Part shown: positions 63,205-64,000 of the stretch, in pieces
How the letters are laid out: every line of letters begins with the position of its first letter
Position numbering within the stretch: the stretch's first letter is position 1
NCBI GenBank assembly: GCA_030141605.1
Contig: JAQGDQ010000706.1
Coordinates: 18,501 to 82,500 of the forward strand
Length of the DNA stretch: 64,000 nt
Direction of reading: 5' to 3'
Origin: Tubiluchus corallicola
Lineage: Eukaryota > Priapulida > Priapulimorpha > Priapulimorphida > Tubiluchidae
Translations under genes and position numbers: made by a program
Notes under the pieces: model-generated
The model's input: only the letters and a program-made list of their open reading frames with translations
Database searches by the model: none
Told to the model about the DNA's origin: nothing

Positions 63205-64000
63205 GTTGTATGCACTTCATAATTAAAAAAAATAAATATTTTTTTTTCTTAGTCATATGTTATTGGCCCCTGCACCCTGGCTACACAAAAAATTGAAAAT
63301 AGTTTTCATACTGCGGATGAACTTTCTCGAAGTTGATATTACTGGAACGGTTGTTAAAACGTGCTTGGTCAGGGATACCTACTGCATTGATTATCAGAAG
63401 CTATGTCTAATCAGCAACACTGTCGAAAAATGTTATGTTGCGTAGAAAGAAACTATACATACTTAAACATGTTGATTCCTAGAAGCTGTAAAGCTGTACA
63501 AGATTATTTAAATCAGTAGAACTTTAAAAGATTATTATTATTCTCATATATATATATACATAAATTCTTTATTTGTCATTAAAATGGTTCACTCATTATA
63601 ACAAAATTGAGTAAGCCTCAGCGTAATGTTAAAATAACAACACTGTTCAAGACAAATGCGTCCAGTGCAGACTAAAAAAAAACTAAAGTGCAAAACTAAG
63701 GCCTAATTATATACAATAAATGAACATATTTATAAACACAATATTAAAATATTTTTACAAAACAATATTACAAAAATACATTAAATTTTACATGACATAT
63801 TTTACACAATATATACATTTGACATGACACAATTAACAGAAACATGCTTTACATTACATAATTTTTTTTTAATTTTACATTTTTAATTAATTTAATTTTT
63901 AATTCCATGGAGTTAGGGGCGGGGGTAGATGAAAGTTGAGTCTGTGTAATTAGTATCAGATGCACAATGTGGAAGTTGAAACCTGTTATATTGATATTCT
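63205..64000. other. Intron 37, start
   Basis: AT-rich, with a short TA repeat near 63549. A 62-codon frame at 63257-63445 has no polycystin features. No further exon seen before the window ends. Confidence 0.75.

Noticed and set aside
63257-63445. 62-codon frame as the next polycystin exon
   Set aside because: No acceptor or donor in place and no match to the segment expected after exon 37.

Overview
The window comes from an AT-rich invertebrate animal genome. I cannot name the phylum. It shows spliceosomal GT-AG introns, many small symmetric exons, tRNA-derived SINEs, Helitrons, MITEs and an I/R1-type non-LTR retrotransposon. Almost all recognisable host coding sequence on the + strand belongs to one large gene of the polycystin-1 (PKD1) family that starts before the window and continues after it. 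I could place 37 exons (197-63204, about 6.4 kb of coding sequence). They were joined by reading frame, intron phase and AG/GT borders.

Extracellular order, N to C. Exons 1-11 (197-16866) encode EGF modules, two copies of an uncommon 6-cysteine module and one WSC domain; all are phase 1-1 exons. Exon 12 (18112-18818) carries a single PKD domain and the start of the REJ module, which runs through exon 20 (37264). A GAIN domain follows from exon 21 (41110) to the GPS in exons 32-33 (50212-51273), which also encode the first transmembrane helix. Before the GPS, the GAIN region is interrupted by a very cysteine-rich segment (exon 28, 47318-48260) and then by a complete PLAT domain (exons 29-31, 48610-49505). 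After the first helix comes the usual cytosolic PLAT domain (exons 34-37, 60157-63204). The channel-type transmembrane region lies beyond the window. The extracellular PLAT and cysteine-rich insert inside GAIN are the most unusual biology here.

On the minus strand, a separate two-exon gene (28739-26828) for a secreted leucine-rich-repeat-like protein is nested in the 7.3 kb intron 16, between copies of a non-autonomous Helitron family.

The introns hold most of the rest. Minisatellites have periods of 31, 55, 62, 92, 100 and 160 bp. There is a GA-rich tract beside a PLAT exon, and several MITE families with clear terminal inverted repeats and target duplications. A 461-bp insertion is flanked by a 17-bp duplication. 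A 5.8 kb I-like retrotransposon (52129-57964, minus strand) is inserted into the 92-bp minisatellite; its ORF1 is open and its ORF2 is broken. The 100-bp array (37265-39960) is clean in its first kilobase and then strongly scrambled. A phase mismatch across it suggests that an exon is missing or was not recognised there.
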